From positions 1-63,212 of the forward strand of contig CANMUN010000010.1 in assembly GCA_947500875.1 (NCBI GenBank): a DNA stretch of 63,212 nt, given 5' to 3'. Made by a program: the position numbers and the translations under genes. How positions within the stretch are numbered: the stretch's first letter is position 1; each line of letters opens with the position of its first letter. Below, piece after piece: positions 1-9,616 of this stretch. Origin of the DNA: Flavobacteriales bacterium. GTDB lineage: Bacteria; Bacteroidota; Bacteroidia; Flavobacteriales_D; Crocinitomicaceae. The notes under the pieces are model-generated. The model ran no database searches. It was given only the letters and a program-made list of their open reading frames with translations, and was not told where the DNA came from.

Positions 1-480
1 CCGAACGCATTAGTGCTAACGGCTACTGGAGTGGATGTTACCGCGAACAACAACGGAAGCATTGACCTTACAGTTGAAGGAGGTGTTCCTGCTTACCTTA
101 TTGCTTGGTCCAACGGGGCGGTAACGGAAGATCAAAACAACTTGGCTGCGGGTACCTACGATGTAACGGTTTTTGATGCCAACGGTTGTACGGCTAACGC
201 ACAAGTGGTATTGGTGGACAACAGCGTGAGCGGAATCGAAGAGCAAAACGGCGCAGCGTTGAACGTATATCCGAACCCTAGCAATGGAACAAGCCAAGTG
301 ACTTGGAACGGAAATATGACGGAAATGAGCGTTGTAGATCAAAACGGACGCGAGATCGTTCGAGAAAATATTGAAGGAACCAACACCTTCGGCCTACAAG
401 GATTAAGTGTTGGAACGTATTTTGTGAGATTGGCGAATGCCGAAGGAATTGCAGGAACACAACGCATCGTGGTACTGTAA
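1..480 (+). CDS. C-terminal part of a T9SS-secreted SprB-repeat protein (5' truncated)
   Basis: The reading frame is open from base 1, so the gene begins left of the window and only about 159 residues are visible. The first part matches one SprB-type repeat: a GSIDLTVEGG stretch, WSNGA and then GTYDVTVFDANGC. After a short linker comes a type A T9SS C-terminal sorting domain with YPNPSNG, a middle NGREI motif and a final GTYFVRL plus short basic tail. In this family the tail directs export through the type IX system and is removed at the cell surface. SprB-repeat proteins are usually large adhesins or surface proteins, but the nature of this one depends on the unseen N-terminal part. Confidence 0.9.
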   Translation, partial: PNALVLTATGVDVTANNNGSIDLTVEGGVPAYLIAWSNGAVTEDQNNLAAGTYDVTVFDANGCTANAQVVLVDNSVSGIEEQNGAALNVYPNPSNGTSQVTWNGNMTEMSVVDQNGREIVRENIEGTNTFGLQGLSVGTYFVRLANAEGIAGTQRIVVL

Positions 481-500
481 TAACGTTAGGTTTAGGGTTA

Positions 501-535
501 GAAAAAGGGGTGGCAACGGCTATCCCTTTTTCTTT
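501..535. terminator. Bidirectional terminator between convergent genes
   Basis: A perfect 9-bp inverted repeat, GAAAAAGGG at 501-509 and CCCTTTTTC at 524-532, sits between the convergent ends of the SprB-repeat gene and the acetyltransferase gene. It is A-rich on one side and T-rich on the other, so it can end transcription in both directions. It overlaps the last codons of the acetyltransferase. Confidence 0.75.
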
Positions 536-951
536 TGCATTAAAAAATGTTGAATTTCTCCGAACAAAAGGTGGGATTTTTGAACGTATTCATAGCCTTC
601 TTTCGCATAAAAATCTAATGCAATCTCTCGGGCATGAAGGATGATTGTCTTGTTACCATTTTTCCATGCAAGTTCTTCCAAATGATGCATTATCGCCCTT
701 CCAATACCCTTTCCTTGAAAGCCCTTCGAAACCGCCATGAAACGAATCTGCGCCGTGGTTTCATCCACGGAGTCCAAGCGTCCCACCCCTACCGTATATC
801 CGTCCAAATAAGCGGCTCGGTGCACGGCAAGGTGCTCTAGATGGTCTTTTTCTGAACCAGGCACTTGATTCCATGGTTGCCTTAATTCACGGTAACGCAC
901 TTGGTAATAGGCTTCCCATTCTTGGGGGGTTTGGGGGCATCTTATTTCCAT
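520..951 (-). CDS. GNAT family N-acetyltransferase
   Basis: This 143-residue protein is a single GNAT domain. The acetyl-CoA pyrophosphate-binding motif A is visible as FMAVSKGFQGKGIGRAIM, with the usual Q/R-x-x-G-x-G core, and the C-terminal part carries the ARE-A-x-x-FYAKEGY signature of motif B. The length is normal for the family. The acceptor substrate cannot be told from sequence. The gene starts inside the 3' end of the CaiB-type gene (10-nt overlap), so the two are probably co-transcribed and translationally coupled. Confidence 0.9.
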   Translation of the reverse strand: MEIRCPQTPQEWEAYYQVRYRELRQPWNQVPGSEKDHLEHLAVHRAAYLDGYTVGVGRLDSVDETTAQIRFMAVSKGFQGKGIGRAIMHHLEELAWKNGNKTIILHAREIALDFYAKEGYEYVQKSHLLFGEIQHFLMQKKKG

Positions 952-1994
952 TGAAAAGCAATTTGTGAGACACGACGGGTTAAGGTGGATCCCTGAAGCT
1001 CCTCACGCACCAGGTTTTGAGCCTCTGGATGGGAAAACACTTCGTTCATGGCTTTTATTCTACCCATTGGAACGCGGCGCACCCGGGTCTGCTTTTCCAA
1101 CTCCTCCGCGTTCATATGAACCACTTGAGATTGCAGAAGCAAGAACAGTTCCTGTCGATGTTCTACCCTTCGAACATTTTCATTGAAGCGAGGGTCTTGG
1201 GCGGTATCGGGTATCCCTAAAATTTCGCACAATTGGGTAAATTGTTGCTGCGTTCCGATGGCAAAAACAACGGATTTTCCATCATTGGTAGTAAAAACCT
1301 CCCCATAAGGAGCAATGTTAGGATGTAGGCTGCCGATAGGCTTTGGAATAAAACCGTTCATCAGATACGCTGAGGCTTGGTTGGCTAGGCTGCAAATGGC
1401 CGCATCGTACAAGGAAACGCTTACCGTACCCCCCTCTCCCGTTTGGTGGCGTTTCAAGAGGGCTAGTAAAACCGCTTCTTTCAATTGGTGGGCGGCCAGC
1501 ACATCGATGAGTGCGAGGGGCATCTTTAAGCCTTGGGTATTGGGTTCGCCGTTCATGGACATAAAGCCCGTTTCGGCCTGAAGAATGAGATCGTAAGCTA
1601 CCCGATCGGAATCGTCACCAAACCCGGAAATTTTAGCAACGATAAGGCTTGGGTTGAGCGCACGCAAATCGTGATCGGTCAGTTGAAATTTTGGATAATC
1701 CTTTGGCTTAAAATTCATGATTACCACATCGGATTGCCTTAAAAGCTCGTTCAACGCTGAACGATCCTCATTGTTCAGAAGATCTAAGCATCGGATTGTT
1801 TTCTTGAAATTAATGCTGGAATAATAACTCGTTACCTCGGCATCTTCTCCCGGAATCCTCCAAGATCGGGTGCTGTCTTGATGCATGGGGTGTTCGACCT
1901 TTATGACTTCGGCGCCTAATTCCGCTAAAAAAGTGGCAACCGAGGGGCCGGCAAGTACGGTCGATAAATCAAGGACCTTTAAATGTTGTAGCAT
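942..1994 (-). CDS. CaiB/BaiF family CoA transferase (type III)
   Basis: The 350-residue product begins with the family hallmark LKVLDLSTVLAGPSVATFLAELGAEVIKVE. The type III CoA transferase catalytic aspartate is most likely in the YDLILQAETG segment, aligning with the formyl-CoA transferase nucleophile. Enzymes of this family move CoA between carboxylic acids through a covalent aspartyl intermediate; the substrates here are unknown. It is about 40-50 residues shorter than typical formyl-CoA or carnitinyl-CoA transferases, but both ends look intact. A perfect -7 box lies four bases before its ATG, so the message may be leaderless. Confidence 0.88.
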   Translation of the reverse strand: MLQHLKVLDLSTVLAGPSVATFLAELGAEVIKVEHPMHQDSTRSWRIPGEDAEVTSYYSSINFKKTIRCLDLLNNEDRSALNELLRQSDVVIMNFKPKDYPKFQLTDHDLRALNPSLIVAKISGFGDDSDRVAYDLILQAETGFMSMNGEPNTQGLKMPLALIDVLAAHQLKEAVLLALLKRHQTGEGGTVSVSLYDAAICSLANQASAYLMNGFIPKPIGSLHPNIAPYGEVFTTNDGKSVVFAIGTQQQFTQLCEILGIPDTAQDPRFNENVRRVEHRQELFLLLQSQVVHMNAEELEKQTRVRRVPMGRIKAMNEVFSHPEAQNLVREELQGSTLTRRVSQIAFQWK

Positions 1995-1998
1995 GGGT

Positions 1999-2006
1999 CA
2001 AATTTA
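1999..2006 (-). promoter_or_regulatory. Promoter -7 element TAAATTTG, four bases before the CoA transferase start
   Basis: Read on the minus strand this is TAAATTTG, a perfect match to the Bacteroidota -7 consensus TAnnTTTG. Exactly four bases separate it from the ATG at 1994, which would place the transcription start at or next to the start codon. No clear TTG -33 element is seen at the expected 19-21 base spacing. Confidence 0.55.
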
Positions 2007-2085
2007 GGCATTATCCATCCATAAAAATGCGGAAAACGATACGGTTATTGGGTTAAAAACGCTAAATTCGCACAAAAATAAAACG

Positions 2086-4350
2086 ATGGTATTCGACTTA
2101 GATATGATTCAAAGGGTGTACAGCCAATACCCGAAGCGCATTGCAGCGGCGAGAGCCGTAATGAACAAGCCCCTAACGTTATCTGAAAAGATTTTATATG
2201 CTCACTTGTGGGATGGCGAGGCACAAAGCGCCTTCGAACGAGGCAAGTCTTATGTGGATTTCGCTCCGGACCGAGTAGCAATGCAAGATGCCACTGCGCA
2301 AATGGCGTTGTTGCAATTCATGCAAGCTGGAAAAAAGCGGGTAGCTGTTCCTTCTACCGTGCATGCGGATCACTTGATTCAGGCACGTGTCGGCGCGAGC
2401 AAGGACTTGCAAGATTCGTTGAACCAAAACAACGAAGTATTTAATTTCTTGGCCTCTATTTCGAATAAATACGGCATTGGATTTTGGAAACCGGGTGCAG
2501 GAATTATCCATCAAGTTGTTCTAGAAAACTATGCATTTCCGGGCGGCTTAATGATCGGTACGGATTCTCATACCGTAAATGCAGGAGGATTGGGAATGAT
2601 TGCCATCGGTGTTGGAGGTGCGGACGCTGTCGATGTTATGGCAGGCATGGCGTGGGAGCTTAAATTCCCGAAACTGATTGGGGTGCGCTTGACGGGTAAA
2701 CTCAACGGTTGGACTTCTGCCAAGGATGTTATTCTTAAGGTTGCCGATATCTTAACAGTTAAAGGAGGAACCGGCTACATTGTTGAGTATTTCGGTGAAG
2801 GTGCCAAGTCTTTATCTTGCACTGGAAAAGGAACGATTTGCAACATGGGTGCTGAAATTGGAGCCACTACCTCGACGTTTGGTTACGATGAATCCATGCG
2901 CCGGTATTTGAACGCAACAGGCCGCAAGGACGTAGTTGCAGCAGCGGATGCCATTGCCGAGCATTTGACCGGAGACCCAGAAGTGTATGCTAATCCCAAA
3001 GACTATTTTGACCAATTGATTGAAATCAACCTCTCAGAATTGGAGCCTCATATTAACGGTCCTTTCACTCCGGACCGCGGCACTCCGGTATCGAAAATGC
3101 GGCAAGAAGCAGTGGAAAATGGATGGCCAACGAAGGTAGAATGGGGATTGATTGGTTCATGCACCAATTCCTCTTATGAGGATTTAGCCCGAGCTGCATC
3201 CATTGTGCAACAAGCCGTTTCCCACGGAGTTGTTCCCAAGGCTGAATTTGGAATTAATCCCGGGTCGGAGCAAGTTCGATACACTGCCGAACGCGATGGT
3301 ATCTTATCCGATTTCGAGAAAATGGGGACCAAAATTTTCACCAACGCTTGCGGACCGTGCATTGGTCAGTGGGACCGCGCTGGGGCAGAAAAACAGGAGA
3401 AAAATACGATTGTGCATTCGTTCAACCGAAATTTTTCGAAGCGAGCGGATGGTAATCCCAATACGCATGCGTTTGTTACGAGCCCAGAAATGGTAGCAGC
3501 TCTTGCGATTTCAGGTGATTTAGGTTTTAACCCCATCACCGATTCATTGATCGGTAGCGATGGAACTGCCTTTAAATTAAATCCTCCGACGGGCGATGAA
3601 TTACCGCAACGCGGATTTGCTGTTGAGAACAACGGATACCAAGCTCCCGCAGCGGATGGAAGTGCCATTGAAATATTGGTTGCTCCCGACTCGCAACGCC
3701 TGCAATTATTGGATAATTTTCCGGAATGGAATTGCAACAACATCCAAGGAGCTCGCTTATTGATTAAAGTGAAAGGCAAATGCACCACGGACCACATTTC
3801 GATGGCAGGTCCATGGTTGAAGTACCGAGGACACTTGGACAACATTTCCAACAACTTATTGATTGGAGCAGAGAATGCCTTCAACGGTAAAGCCAATGAG
3901 GTTAAAAACCAATTAACCGGTGCTTACGGTGAAGTTCCTGCGGTTCAACGGGCCTACAAAGCGGCGGGTGTTGCGTCAATTGTTGTTGGCGACCATAATT
4001 ACGGAGAAGGCTCTTCTCGCGAGCACGCAGCGATGCAACCGCGCCATTTAGGCGTCAGTGCGGTAATCGTTAAGAGCTTTGCGCGAATCCATGAAACGAA
4101 CCTTAAAAAGCAAGGCATGTTGGCGCTTACGTTCTCGAACGAAGGAGACTATGATAAAATCCAAGAAAACGATACGTTCGACTTTTTGGATTTAACAACC
4201 TTTGCTCCTGAAAAGCCGCTCACATTGCGCATTCAGCACGAAAACGGTTCCCACGATGATATCGTTCTCAACCACACGTATAACCAGTCGCAAATTGAGT
4301 GGTTTAAGGCGGGATCGGCCTTGAATTTGATTAAGCGCACGGAGCAATAA
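2086..4350 (+). CDS. acn: Aconitate hydratase (mitochondrial-type aconitase A)
   Basis: The 754-residue enzyme interconverts citrate and isocitrate in the TCA cycle. The three cysteines of the 4Fe-4S cluster are present: Cys359 in LIGSCTNSS and Cys422/Cys425 in ACGPCIGQ. Other family signatures are [11 protein letters not shown] near residue 165 and, in the C-terminal swivel domain, [16 protein letters not shown]. Its length and the start [12 protein letters not shown] fit the mitochondrial-type subfamily usual in Flavobacteriia rather than the longer AcnA or AcnB of proteobacteria. It is monocistronic, bounded upstream by the divergent CoA transferase gene and downstream by a strong terminator. 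A degenerate -7 box (TAAATTCG) lies at 2063-2070. Confidence 0.97.
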   Translation: MVFDLDMIQRVYSQYPKRIAAARAVMNKPLTLSEKILYAHLWDGEAQSAFERGKSYVDFAPDRVAMQDATAQMALLQFMQAGKKRVAVPSTVHADHLIQARVGASKDLQDSLNQNNEVFNFLASISNKYGIGFWKPGAGIIHQVVLENYAFPGGLMIGTDSHTVNAGGLGMIAIGVGGADAVDVMAGMAWELKFPKLIGVRLTGKLNGWTSAKDVILKVADILTVKGGTGYIVEYFGEGAKSLSCTGKGTICNMGAEIGATTSTFGYDESMRRYLNATGRKDVVAAADAIAEHLTGDPEVYANPKDYFDQLIEINLSELEPHINGPFTPDRGTPVSKMRQEAVENGWPTKVEWGLIGSCTNSSYEDLARAASIVQQAVSHGVVPKAEFGINPGSEQVRYTAERDGILSDFEKMGTKIFTNACGPCIGQWDRAGAEKQEKNTIVHSFNRNFSKRADGNPNTHAFVTSPEMVAALAISGDLGFNPITDSLIGSDGTAFKLNPPTGDELPQRGFAVENNGYQAPAADGSAIEILVAPDSQRLQLLDNFPEWNCNNIQGARLLIKVKGKCTTDHISMAGPWLKYRGHLDNISNNLLIGAENAFNGKANEVKNQLTGAYGEVPAVQRAYKAAGVASIVVGDHNYGEGSSREHAAMQPRHLGVSAVIVKSFARIHETNLKKQGMLALTFSNEGDYDKIQENDTFDFLDLTTFAPEKPLTLRIQHENGSHDDIVLNHTYNQSQIEWFKAGSALNLIKRTEQ

Positions 4351-4365
4351 CTCCAGCGAACGGAA

Positions 4366-4399
4366 TAAAAAAAGGGGGAAGCATGCTTCCCCCTTTTTC
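4366..4399. terminator. Bidirectional rho-independent terminator
   Basis: A fully palindromic GGGGGAAGCATGCTTCCCCC core at 4374-4393 is flanked by seven A residues on the left and five T residues on the right. It lies between the convergent aconitase and outer-membrane barrel genes and can serve both. Confidence 0.85.
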
Positions 4400-4416
4400 G
4401 TTTCTTTAAACCGTTG

Positions 4417-5076
4417 TTAGAACTTAACGGATAAGCCCGCCTGTAGAAGACCTCCTCCGAAGGCTCCAAGCTCAACATGGGCACCGATGTTTTGTGTGAA
4501 ATACACCTTTGCACCCACGGCAATTCTAAAGGCTACGGGAATAAGTGCTCCATTCAATTGAGAATCCGTTATGCTTGTATTCGTTGGGTTGGTTTCACTT
4601 GCACGGTTCACGTTTTTATACCCTCCAGCGAAAGAACTGTACATATCCACTTTCTCGGATTGAACGAAGTGGTAATTCAAACGAAACATGGCACGCAATT
4701 TTTTTGCGCTGTATTTGGTTGTATAGGTTGTGTAAAGATAATCACCGTTCCCATCTTGCATAGCATTACCGTTAGCATCGTAAACATAATCATCAAATTT
4801 GTAGGAGAAACCCGATACCTCATAGTTAATATCTGCTCCAACGCCCACTTTGTCGCTCATCATGTATTCGAAACGACCTCCGTAAGAAAGCATGCTGCCC
4901 ACTACTTGGTAATCTTGAACGTTTATGTCTTCTCCATCGTACTGGTTATACAGCAAGGAATTTGCCCAGTTGGGAACCCCGATGTATGGATCGATAGTAA
5001 TTGAACCTTGCCCCAATTGAGCAAAAGTGAAGGTGCTTAGAGCAGCAAAGCCCAAGCTTAGTAAAACTTTTTTCAT
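4417..5076 (-). CDS. Outer-membrane beta-barrel protein
   Basis: The frame extends to 5097, but the start at 5076 gives a proper signal peptide (MKKVLLSLGFAALSTFTFAQ) and is preferred, giving 219 residues. The mature part has alternating hydrophobic strands rich in Tyr and Gly, such as GGRFEYMM, AMFRLNYHF and MYSSFAGGYK. It ends in GLSVKF with the terminal Phe typical of barrels inserted by BamA. It resembles small 8- to 10-strand barrels of the porin-family beta-barrel group; no specific function can be assigned. Confidence 0.85.
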   Translation of the reverse strand: MKKVLLSLGFAALSTFTFAQLGQGSITIDPYIGVPNWANSLLYNQYDGEDINVQDYQVVGSMLSYGGRFEYMMSDKVGVGADINYEVSGFSYKFDDYVYDANGNAMQDGNGDYLYTTYTTKYSAKKLRAMFRLNYHFVQSEKVDMYSSFAGGYKNVNRASETNPTNTSITDSQLNGALIPVAFRIAVGAKVYFTQNIGAHVELGAFGGGLLQAGLSVKF

Positions 5077-5104
5077 AATATAGATTTTAAAATTCAAAGT
5101 AAAA

Positions 5105-6337
5105 TTAGTAAAAATCGAGTCCCTTGAACGATTTAGTTATTTCCTGCACGGAATTTATCCGTAGAGGCTCTTTCAAATACTTCGAGGCAACTACCGCTGC
5201 GAGAATGATGCGGTGGTCTTTAAACGAGTTGATAATATCCCCTTGATACTGCATTCCTCCATGAATTATTAAACCATTTCCCTCGGTTCGATGGACTACT
5301 CCAAGAACGTCCAACAATGCTCTCGTGGAAGCTAACCGATCGGATTCTTTACTTGCCAATCGATGAATTCCCTCTAATCGGCTTTCGCCGTTCGCAGAGG
5401 CGGCAAGCACCGAAAGCACGGGAAATAAATCCGGGGCGTCGGTGAGGTTCACTTGAAAATTCTTTTGTTCCATTTTCGCCACGTTAATTCCATCCGGTTC
5501 CATTTGTACGGATGCACCGTAATTCCTAAGAACATCCAACACCAATTCATCGGCCTGTAATGAATTCAGGAACAAACCTTTTACGCGAACTCGACCCGAC
5601 ATTGCTCCCATGCACAGTAGGTTAGCCGCGCCGCTCCAATCGCCTTGAATATGCACGTTTCCCCCACGAATTCCTGCAGAATTTAGGGTGCATATATTTT
5701 CGCTTAACGACGCCTCCACCCCTCGATTTCTAAGGCATTGTAAGGTGAATTCCAGATATGGCTTACTCACCGGATTTTCCAAAAACACCTCATATTTCCC
5801 TTTCGCTGAGGCCATGGCTATTAAGGCTCCCGAGGCAGTTTGCGAGGTCATAGATGCATCCAATGTTGTGTTTACGCTGAAATCCCTATCTTTCCGCAAT
5901 ACCAATGGCCATGCTCCTTCGGATGAAATTTGATGGATGCCCAGGGCCATAAAATCCCGAGCGAGGCCCTGTAAATTGCGGTCGAGCAAGGTGCCTGAAG
6001 CATGAAGAATTAACTCTTCGCTGAACAAAAAACCAACGGATATGATTGACCGCAATAAAAAACCCGATTCTCCAAGGTGCAGTTCGATACGTTCAAATTT
6101 TTCCTTCATTTTAGGAGGGGTAATTATCCATTGCCAATCGGAGCGGTCTACCGTACAACCCAGTGTTTCAATCACCCTTTGAGCGTGCTGTGCATCGTCG
6201 GGGATTTGAGCTAAATTACCCACTAGTACCGATTCTTCACTGGAACATGCGGCCAAGAGCAATTCGCGCTGAAGGTGGCTTTTAGCAACAGGAGCCACAA
6301 AATCTTGAACAAGTTTATTAGGATTGATGAGAACCAT
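5105..6337 (-). CDS. aroA: 3-phosphoshikimate 1-carboxyvinyltransferase (EPSP synthase)
   Basis: The 410-residue enzyme joins phosphoenolpyruvate to shikimate-3-phosphate in chorismate synthesis. Substrate-binding residues are visible: KSHLQR near the N-terminus (equivalent to KSxxxR), GESGFLLR, the GDWSGAANL loop, DAPDLFP with the catalytic Asp, KESDRL with the catalytic Glu, and DHRIILA near the end. The sequence is divergent from the enterobacterial enzyme, but all these motifs are kept. Its start overlaps the DAHP synthase gene by 20 nt, so it is the last gene of the minus-strand operon that begins at 9552. Confidence 0.95.
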   Translation of the reverse strand: MVLINPNKLVQDFVAPVAKSHLQRELLLAACSSEESVLVGNLAQIPDDAQHAQRVIETLGCTVDRSDWQWIITPPKMKEKFERIELHLGESGFLLRSIISVGFLFSEELILHASGTLLDRNLQGLARDFMALGIHQISSEGAWPLVLRKDRDFSVNTTLDASMTSQTASGALIAMASAKGKYEVFLENPVSKPYLEFTLQCLRNRGVEASLSENICTLNSAGIRGGNVHIQGDWSGAANLLCMGAMSGRVRVKGLFLNSLQADELVLDVLRNYGASVQMEPDGINVAKMEQKNFQVNLTDAPDLFPVLSVLAASANGESRLEGIHRLASKESDRLASTRALLDVLGVVHRTEGNGLIIHGGMQYQGDIINSFKDHRIILAAVVASKYLKEPLRINSVQEITKSFKGLDFY

Positions 6338-7379
6338 GATCGTTTTTCTTCGTTAGAATACGCGATTGGGTTTCTATAGACTCTTGATGTATGAGGGTAA
6401 AAAGCTCTTTGGCAAATTCCGGTGATATTTCCATTTCTCCTGCCATTTGAAGAAATTTAGTTAAGGATTCTTCCCATTGAGAGGTTTGGAATATCGCGAG
6501 TTGGTGGGTGTTTTTATAATGACCAATGGCCTCAGAAATTACCATTCGTTTCGAGATCAACCGTATCAATTGCTCGTCCAGCACGGAAAGCTCTGCTCTA
6601 AGGCCGCGAAGCTCTTCTTTATCCAATTCTATCCTGCTACGGTATTTAAGCCCGGATAAAAGCGCCTTTAACCCTTTCGGAGTTATTTGCTGCTGCGCAT
6701 CGGTCCATGCATTTTCAGGATCGTTGTGCACTTCAACCATTAAACCGTCGAACTTCAGGTCAATGGCCATTTGTGCTACCATGGGAACATTTTCCGCTTT
6801 TCCAGTAATATGTGAGGGATCGCATATAACTTCCATGTGTGGAAATGCCTGACGCAAGGCAATAGGTAGTTGCCAATTGGGAAGGTTTCGATAACGTTGT
6901 TTATCGTAGGTTGAAAAGCCGCGATGCACGGCAATAATATCTTTTATACCTGCTTTGTACAAACGTTCTATTCCCCCTATCCAAAGTTTAACATCCGGAT
7001 TCGTTGGGTTTTTTATAAGCACAGTCGTCGGGGTTCCTTGTAAGGCATCCGCCAATTCCTGCACCGAAAAAGGATTAGACGTGGACCTGGCGCCAATCCA
7101 TACTTTATCAAAACCTGCCTTGAGTACTGCTTCAACATGGGCGGTGCTTGCTACCTCAGTTATTGGAGAAAAACCAAATTCTTCGCATGCTTCTTTAAGC
7201 CAAATCAAGCCTTCGGTACCTGCACCTTCAAAAGCTCCCGGTTGGGTCCGGGGTTTCCAAATTCCTGCACGAAAGGCATACAATTCCATCCCTGAAAGGG
7301 ATTCCGCAATTTGCCTTACTTGGTCTGGCGTCTCTGCGCTACAAGGCCCTGCAATTATTTTGAGGTGCTTGTCGAGCAT
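6318..7379 (-). CDS. Bifunctional DAHP synthase / chorismate mutase (type II)
   Basis: This 353-residue fusion catalyses the first step of the shikimate pathway and the first step towards phenylalanine and tyrosine. Residues 1 to about 255 are a type I-beta (KDPG-like) DAHP synthase with AGPCSAET near the start, KNPTNPD and CDPSHITG. Residues about 260-340 are an AroQ-class chorismate mutase helix bundle, visible as LRAELSVLDEQLIRLISKRM. The mutase at the C-terminus is the arrangement common in Bacteroidota, where the mutase domain usually provides feedback control of the synthase. It sits four bases downstream of rny and overlaps aroA. Confidence 0.95.
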   Translation of the reverse strand: MLDKHLKIIAGPCSAETPDQVRQIAESLSGMELYAFRAGIWKPRTQPGAFEGAGTEGLIWLKEACEEFGFSPITEVASTAHVEAVLKAGFDKVWIGARSTSNPFSVQELADALQGTPTTVLIKNPTNPDVKLWIGGIERLYKAGIKDIIAVHRGFSTYDKQRYRNLPNWQLPIALRQAFPHMEVICDPSHITGKAENVPMVAQMAIDLKFDGLMVEVHNDPENAWTDAQQQITPKGLKALLSGLKYRSRIELDKEELRGLRAELSVLDEQLIRLISKRMVISEAIGHYKNTHQLAIFQTSQWEESLTKFLQMAGEMEISPEFAKELFTLIHQESIETQSRILTKKNDHGSHQS

Positions 7380-7382
7380 GTA

Positions 7383-8912
7383 TTATTTAGCAAAATTGAC
7401 CGAACGTTTTTCACGAATTACGGTTACTTTAACCTGTCCAGGGTAGGTCATTTCAGTTTGAATTCGTTGAGAAATGGTAAAGGATAATTCATCAGCTTTT
7501 TCATCGCTCACTTTCTCGGCTTCGACCAACACCCGAAGTTCTCGTCCTGCTTGAATAGCATAGGCGCTACCAACCCCCTCATACGACAAGGCGAGGTTCT
7601 CCAATTCTTTGATTCGTTTGATGTAAGCCTCGACAATTTCACGTCTCGCCCCGGGACGAGCTCCAGAAATGGCGTCACATACTTGCACAATCGGGGATAT
7701 CAAGGTTTTCATTTCAATTTCATCGTGGTGGGCACCGATGGCATTGACCACTTCCGCTTTTTCTCCGTATTTCTCGGCCAACTTCATTCCTAAAATAGCA
7801 TGCGGCAATTCGGGCTCATCGTCGGGAACTTTACCGATGTCGTGGAGTAATCCAGCTCTTTTGGCGAGTTTAACGTTCAAACCAAGCTCTGCGGCCATTA
7901 TCGCGCATAGGTTTGCAACCTCCCGCGAGTGTTGGAGCAAGTTTTGCCCATAGGAAGAGCGGTATTTCATGCGTCCAACCATTCGCATCAGTTCAGGGTG
8001 AAGGCCATGAATACCTAAATCGATGCAGGTTCTCCTACCAATTTCATTGATTTCTTCTTGCAATTGTTTTTTAGTCTTTGCTACGACCTCCTCGATTCTC
8101 GCAGGGTGAATTCTTCCATCGGATACGAGTTGATGCAAGGACAAGCGTGCGATTTCACGTCGAACCGGATCAAAACAGGAAAGAATGATGGCTTCGGGAG
8201 TATCATCTACAATGATTTCTACCCCTGTTGCCGCTTCGATGGCTCGAATGTTGCGGCCTTCACGCCCAATAATCCGCCCTTTTACCTCATCGGACTCGAT
8301 GTTGAAAACGGTCACAGCATTTTCCACGGCTTGTTCGGTGGCTACGCGCTGAATGGTTTGAATGACAATTCTTCGAGCCTCTTTGTTGGCATTCAATTTA
8401 GCTTCCTCAGCAATTTCTTTGATTTGCGCCATGGCTCCAGTTCTTGCTTCATCTACCAAGGCCTCCATCATTGTTTTCTTCGCCTCTTCAGCAGACATTC
8501 CACTGATTTTAGAGAGTTCTGCAACGCGTTTCTGCTGCAGTTTTTCAAGTTCTACATTGCGGTTCGCAATGGCTTGATTTCTTTGTTCTGTTTCTTCTTT
8601 AAGACGCTCTAATTCTTTCTCTTTTCGGTTGGCTTCTTCCAGTTTTTGATTGAGTGAATTCTCCTTTCCACGGATGCGATCTTCGTTGGACTGCATCTTT
8701 CGTTCCCGGTCTTTAATATTGCTTTCGTGCTCTTCTTTGAGCTTAAGAAAGTTTTCTTTGGCTTGAAGCATTTTTTCTTTCTTGATGCGTTCAGCCTCCT
8801 CGGTGGCTTCCGCCAACTTCTTTTTTACAGAATTACCGGATAATACATTCAGTGCTGCATAGGCACCACCTCCACCAATTGCTAATCCTAAAATAATCGA
8901 TACAACATCCAT
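7383..8912 (-). CDS. rny: Ribonuclease Y
   Basis: The 509-residue endoribonuclease starts mRNA decay from the inner membrane face. In order there are an N-terminal membrane anchor (residues 1-24), a long charged coiled coil (about 30-150), a KH RNA-binding domain with [15 protein letters not shown], and an HD phosphohydrolase domain with the HD pair in LLHDIGK. The length agrees with the family (about 510-520). It follows zapA after 48 bases and leads into the DAHP synthase gene after 3 bases, so division, RNA decay and aromatic synthesis genes appear to share a transcript. Confidence 0.97.
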   Translation of the reverse strand: MDVVSIILGLAIGGGGAYAALNVLSGNSVKKKLAEATEEAERIKKEKMLQAKENFLKLKEEHESNIKDRERKMQSNEDRIRGKENSLNQKLEEANRKEKELERLKEETEQRNQAIANRNVELEKLQQKRVAELSKISGMSAEEAKKTMMEALVDEARTGAMAQIKEIAEEAKLNANKEARRIVIQTIQRVATEQAVENAVTVFNIESDEVKGRIIGREGRNIRAIEAATGVEIIVDDTPEAIILSCFDPVRREIARLSLHQLVSDGRIHPARIEEVVAKTKKQLQEEINEIGRRTCIDLGIHGLHPELMRMVGRMKYRSSYGQNLLQHSREVANLCAIMAAELGLNVKLAKRAGLLHDIGKVPDDEPELPHAILGMKLAEKYGEKAEVVNAIGAHHDEIEMKTLISPIVQVCDAISGARPGARREIVEAYIKRIKELENLALSYEGVGSAYAIQAGRELRVLVEAEKVSDEKADELSFTISQRIQTEMTYPGQVKVTVIREKRSVNFAK

Positions 8913-8960
8913 TTCATTGCCTTTTTTAAGTTCATAAAAGCGCAGGAAAGGTTATTGAAA

Positions 8961-9233
8961 TTAGAGGTTCGAAATCTCTTTTTCGAGGCTTTCGAGTTTG
9001 CGTTCAACTTGATTAAATTCGCCTTGATGATTTTGATTGGACTTCAAAATCAACTGCAACGATGCCATAGCCATAAGATCTTGCAGGTCGTTCACTGCGT
9101 ATTGTTTCTTAAGGGAATTTATGGCATCATTCAAGGTTTTAGAAGCGTCGAGAACTCGCTCTTGTTCTGTTTCCAGAACCGAGATTGGATACGTTCTTCC
9201 TGCAATTTCTAACTTCAATGAAACCTTAGGCAT
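8961..9233 (-). CDS. zapA: Cell division protein ZapA
   Basis: This 90-residue protein fits ZapA, an FtsZ-binding protein that helps bundle Z-ring filaments. The N-terminal globular part shows KLEIAGRTYPISV and the C-terminal half is a coiled coil (QLILKSNQNHQGEFNQVERKLESLEKEI). It overlaps the preceding coiled-coil gene by 8 nt and lies directly before rny, an order often seen in Flavobacteriia. Confidence 0.92.
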   Translation of the reverse strand: MPKVSLKLEIAGRTYPISVLETEQERVLDASKTLNDAINSLKKQYAVNDLQDLMAMASLQLILKSNQNHQGEFNQVERKLESLEKEISNL

Positions 9234-9552
9234 GTTTATCTTTTAACTGTTGAATGCAAAATTCTATTTCATTAACCAATGCATCAATTTCTTCTTCCCG
9301 TCTTTGGAATAATTCGGGCTGAGTTTCCATGATGACCTGCTGGTTTGTAGGTTGGGCATTTTGGATTGCATTGAGTTGTCGCGTCAATTCAGCGTTCTGC
9401 AATTTCACCTGCTCCAAAGCCTCAGACGCCTTATTCAAGTCCGTTTTCAGAGCCGAAACCCTTTCTCTTTCTTGAATTAAACTCGACTTCAAATCCATAA
9501 AAACCGCATGGATTCGATCGATTTGAGCCTCTATTTTTGATGGCATTTCCAC
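9226..9552 (-). CDS. Small coiled-coil protein upstream of zapA
   Basis: The 108-residue protein has no domain I recognise. It is almost entirely predicted coiled coil with heptad patterning (SSLIQERERVSALKTDL, ALEQVKLQNAELTRQL), broken by a short QPTNQQ linker, and ends with a second short helix. Translation may start at residue 1 or at Met3 (9546). Overlap with zapA and a shared -7 promoter suggest a division role, perhaps analogous to ZapB; that is inference from position and shape only. Confidence 0.8.
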   Translation of the reverse strand: MEMPSKIEAQIDRIHAVFMDLKSSLIQERERVSALKTDLNKASEALEQVKLQNAELTRQLNAIQNAQPTNQQVIMETQPELFQRREEEIDALVNEIEFCIQQLKDKHA

Positions 9553-9562
9553 AAACTTTGTA

Positions 9563-9570
9563 CAAATGTA
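9563..9570 (-). promoter_or_regulatory. Promoter -7 element for the zapA-rny-aroA operon
   Basis: On the minus strand this reads TACATTTG, a perfect TAnnTTTG box ten bases before the first gene of the operon. The predicted leader is only a few bases long. No obvious TTG is found 19-21 bases further upstream. Confidence 0.5.
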
Positions 9571-9616
9571 ATAAAGGAAGTGGGATTAGCGTACTCGGTG
9601 AAAAAAAATTGCGCAA

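Noticed and set aside
3366..3896. 176-residue minus-strand open frame inside aconitase
   Set aside because: It is a shadow of a well-conserved enzyme gene with no protein-like features.
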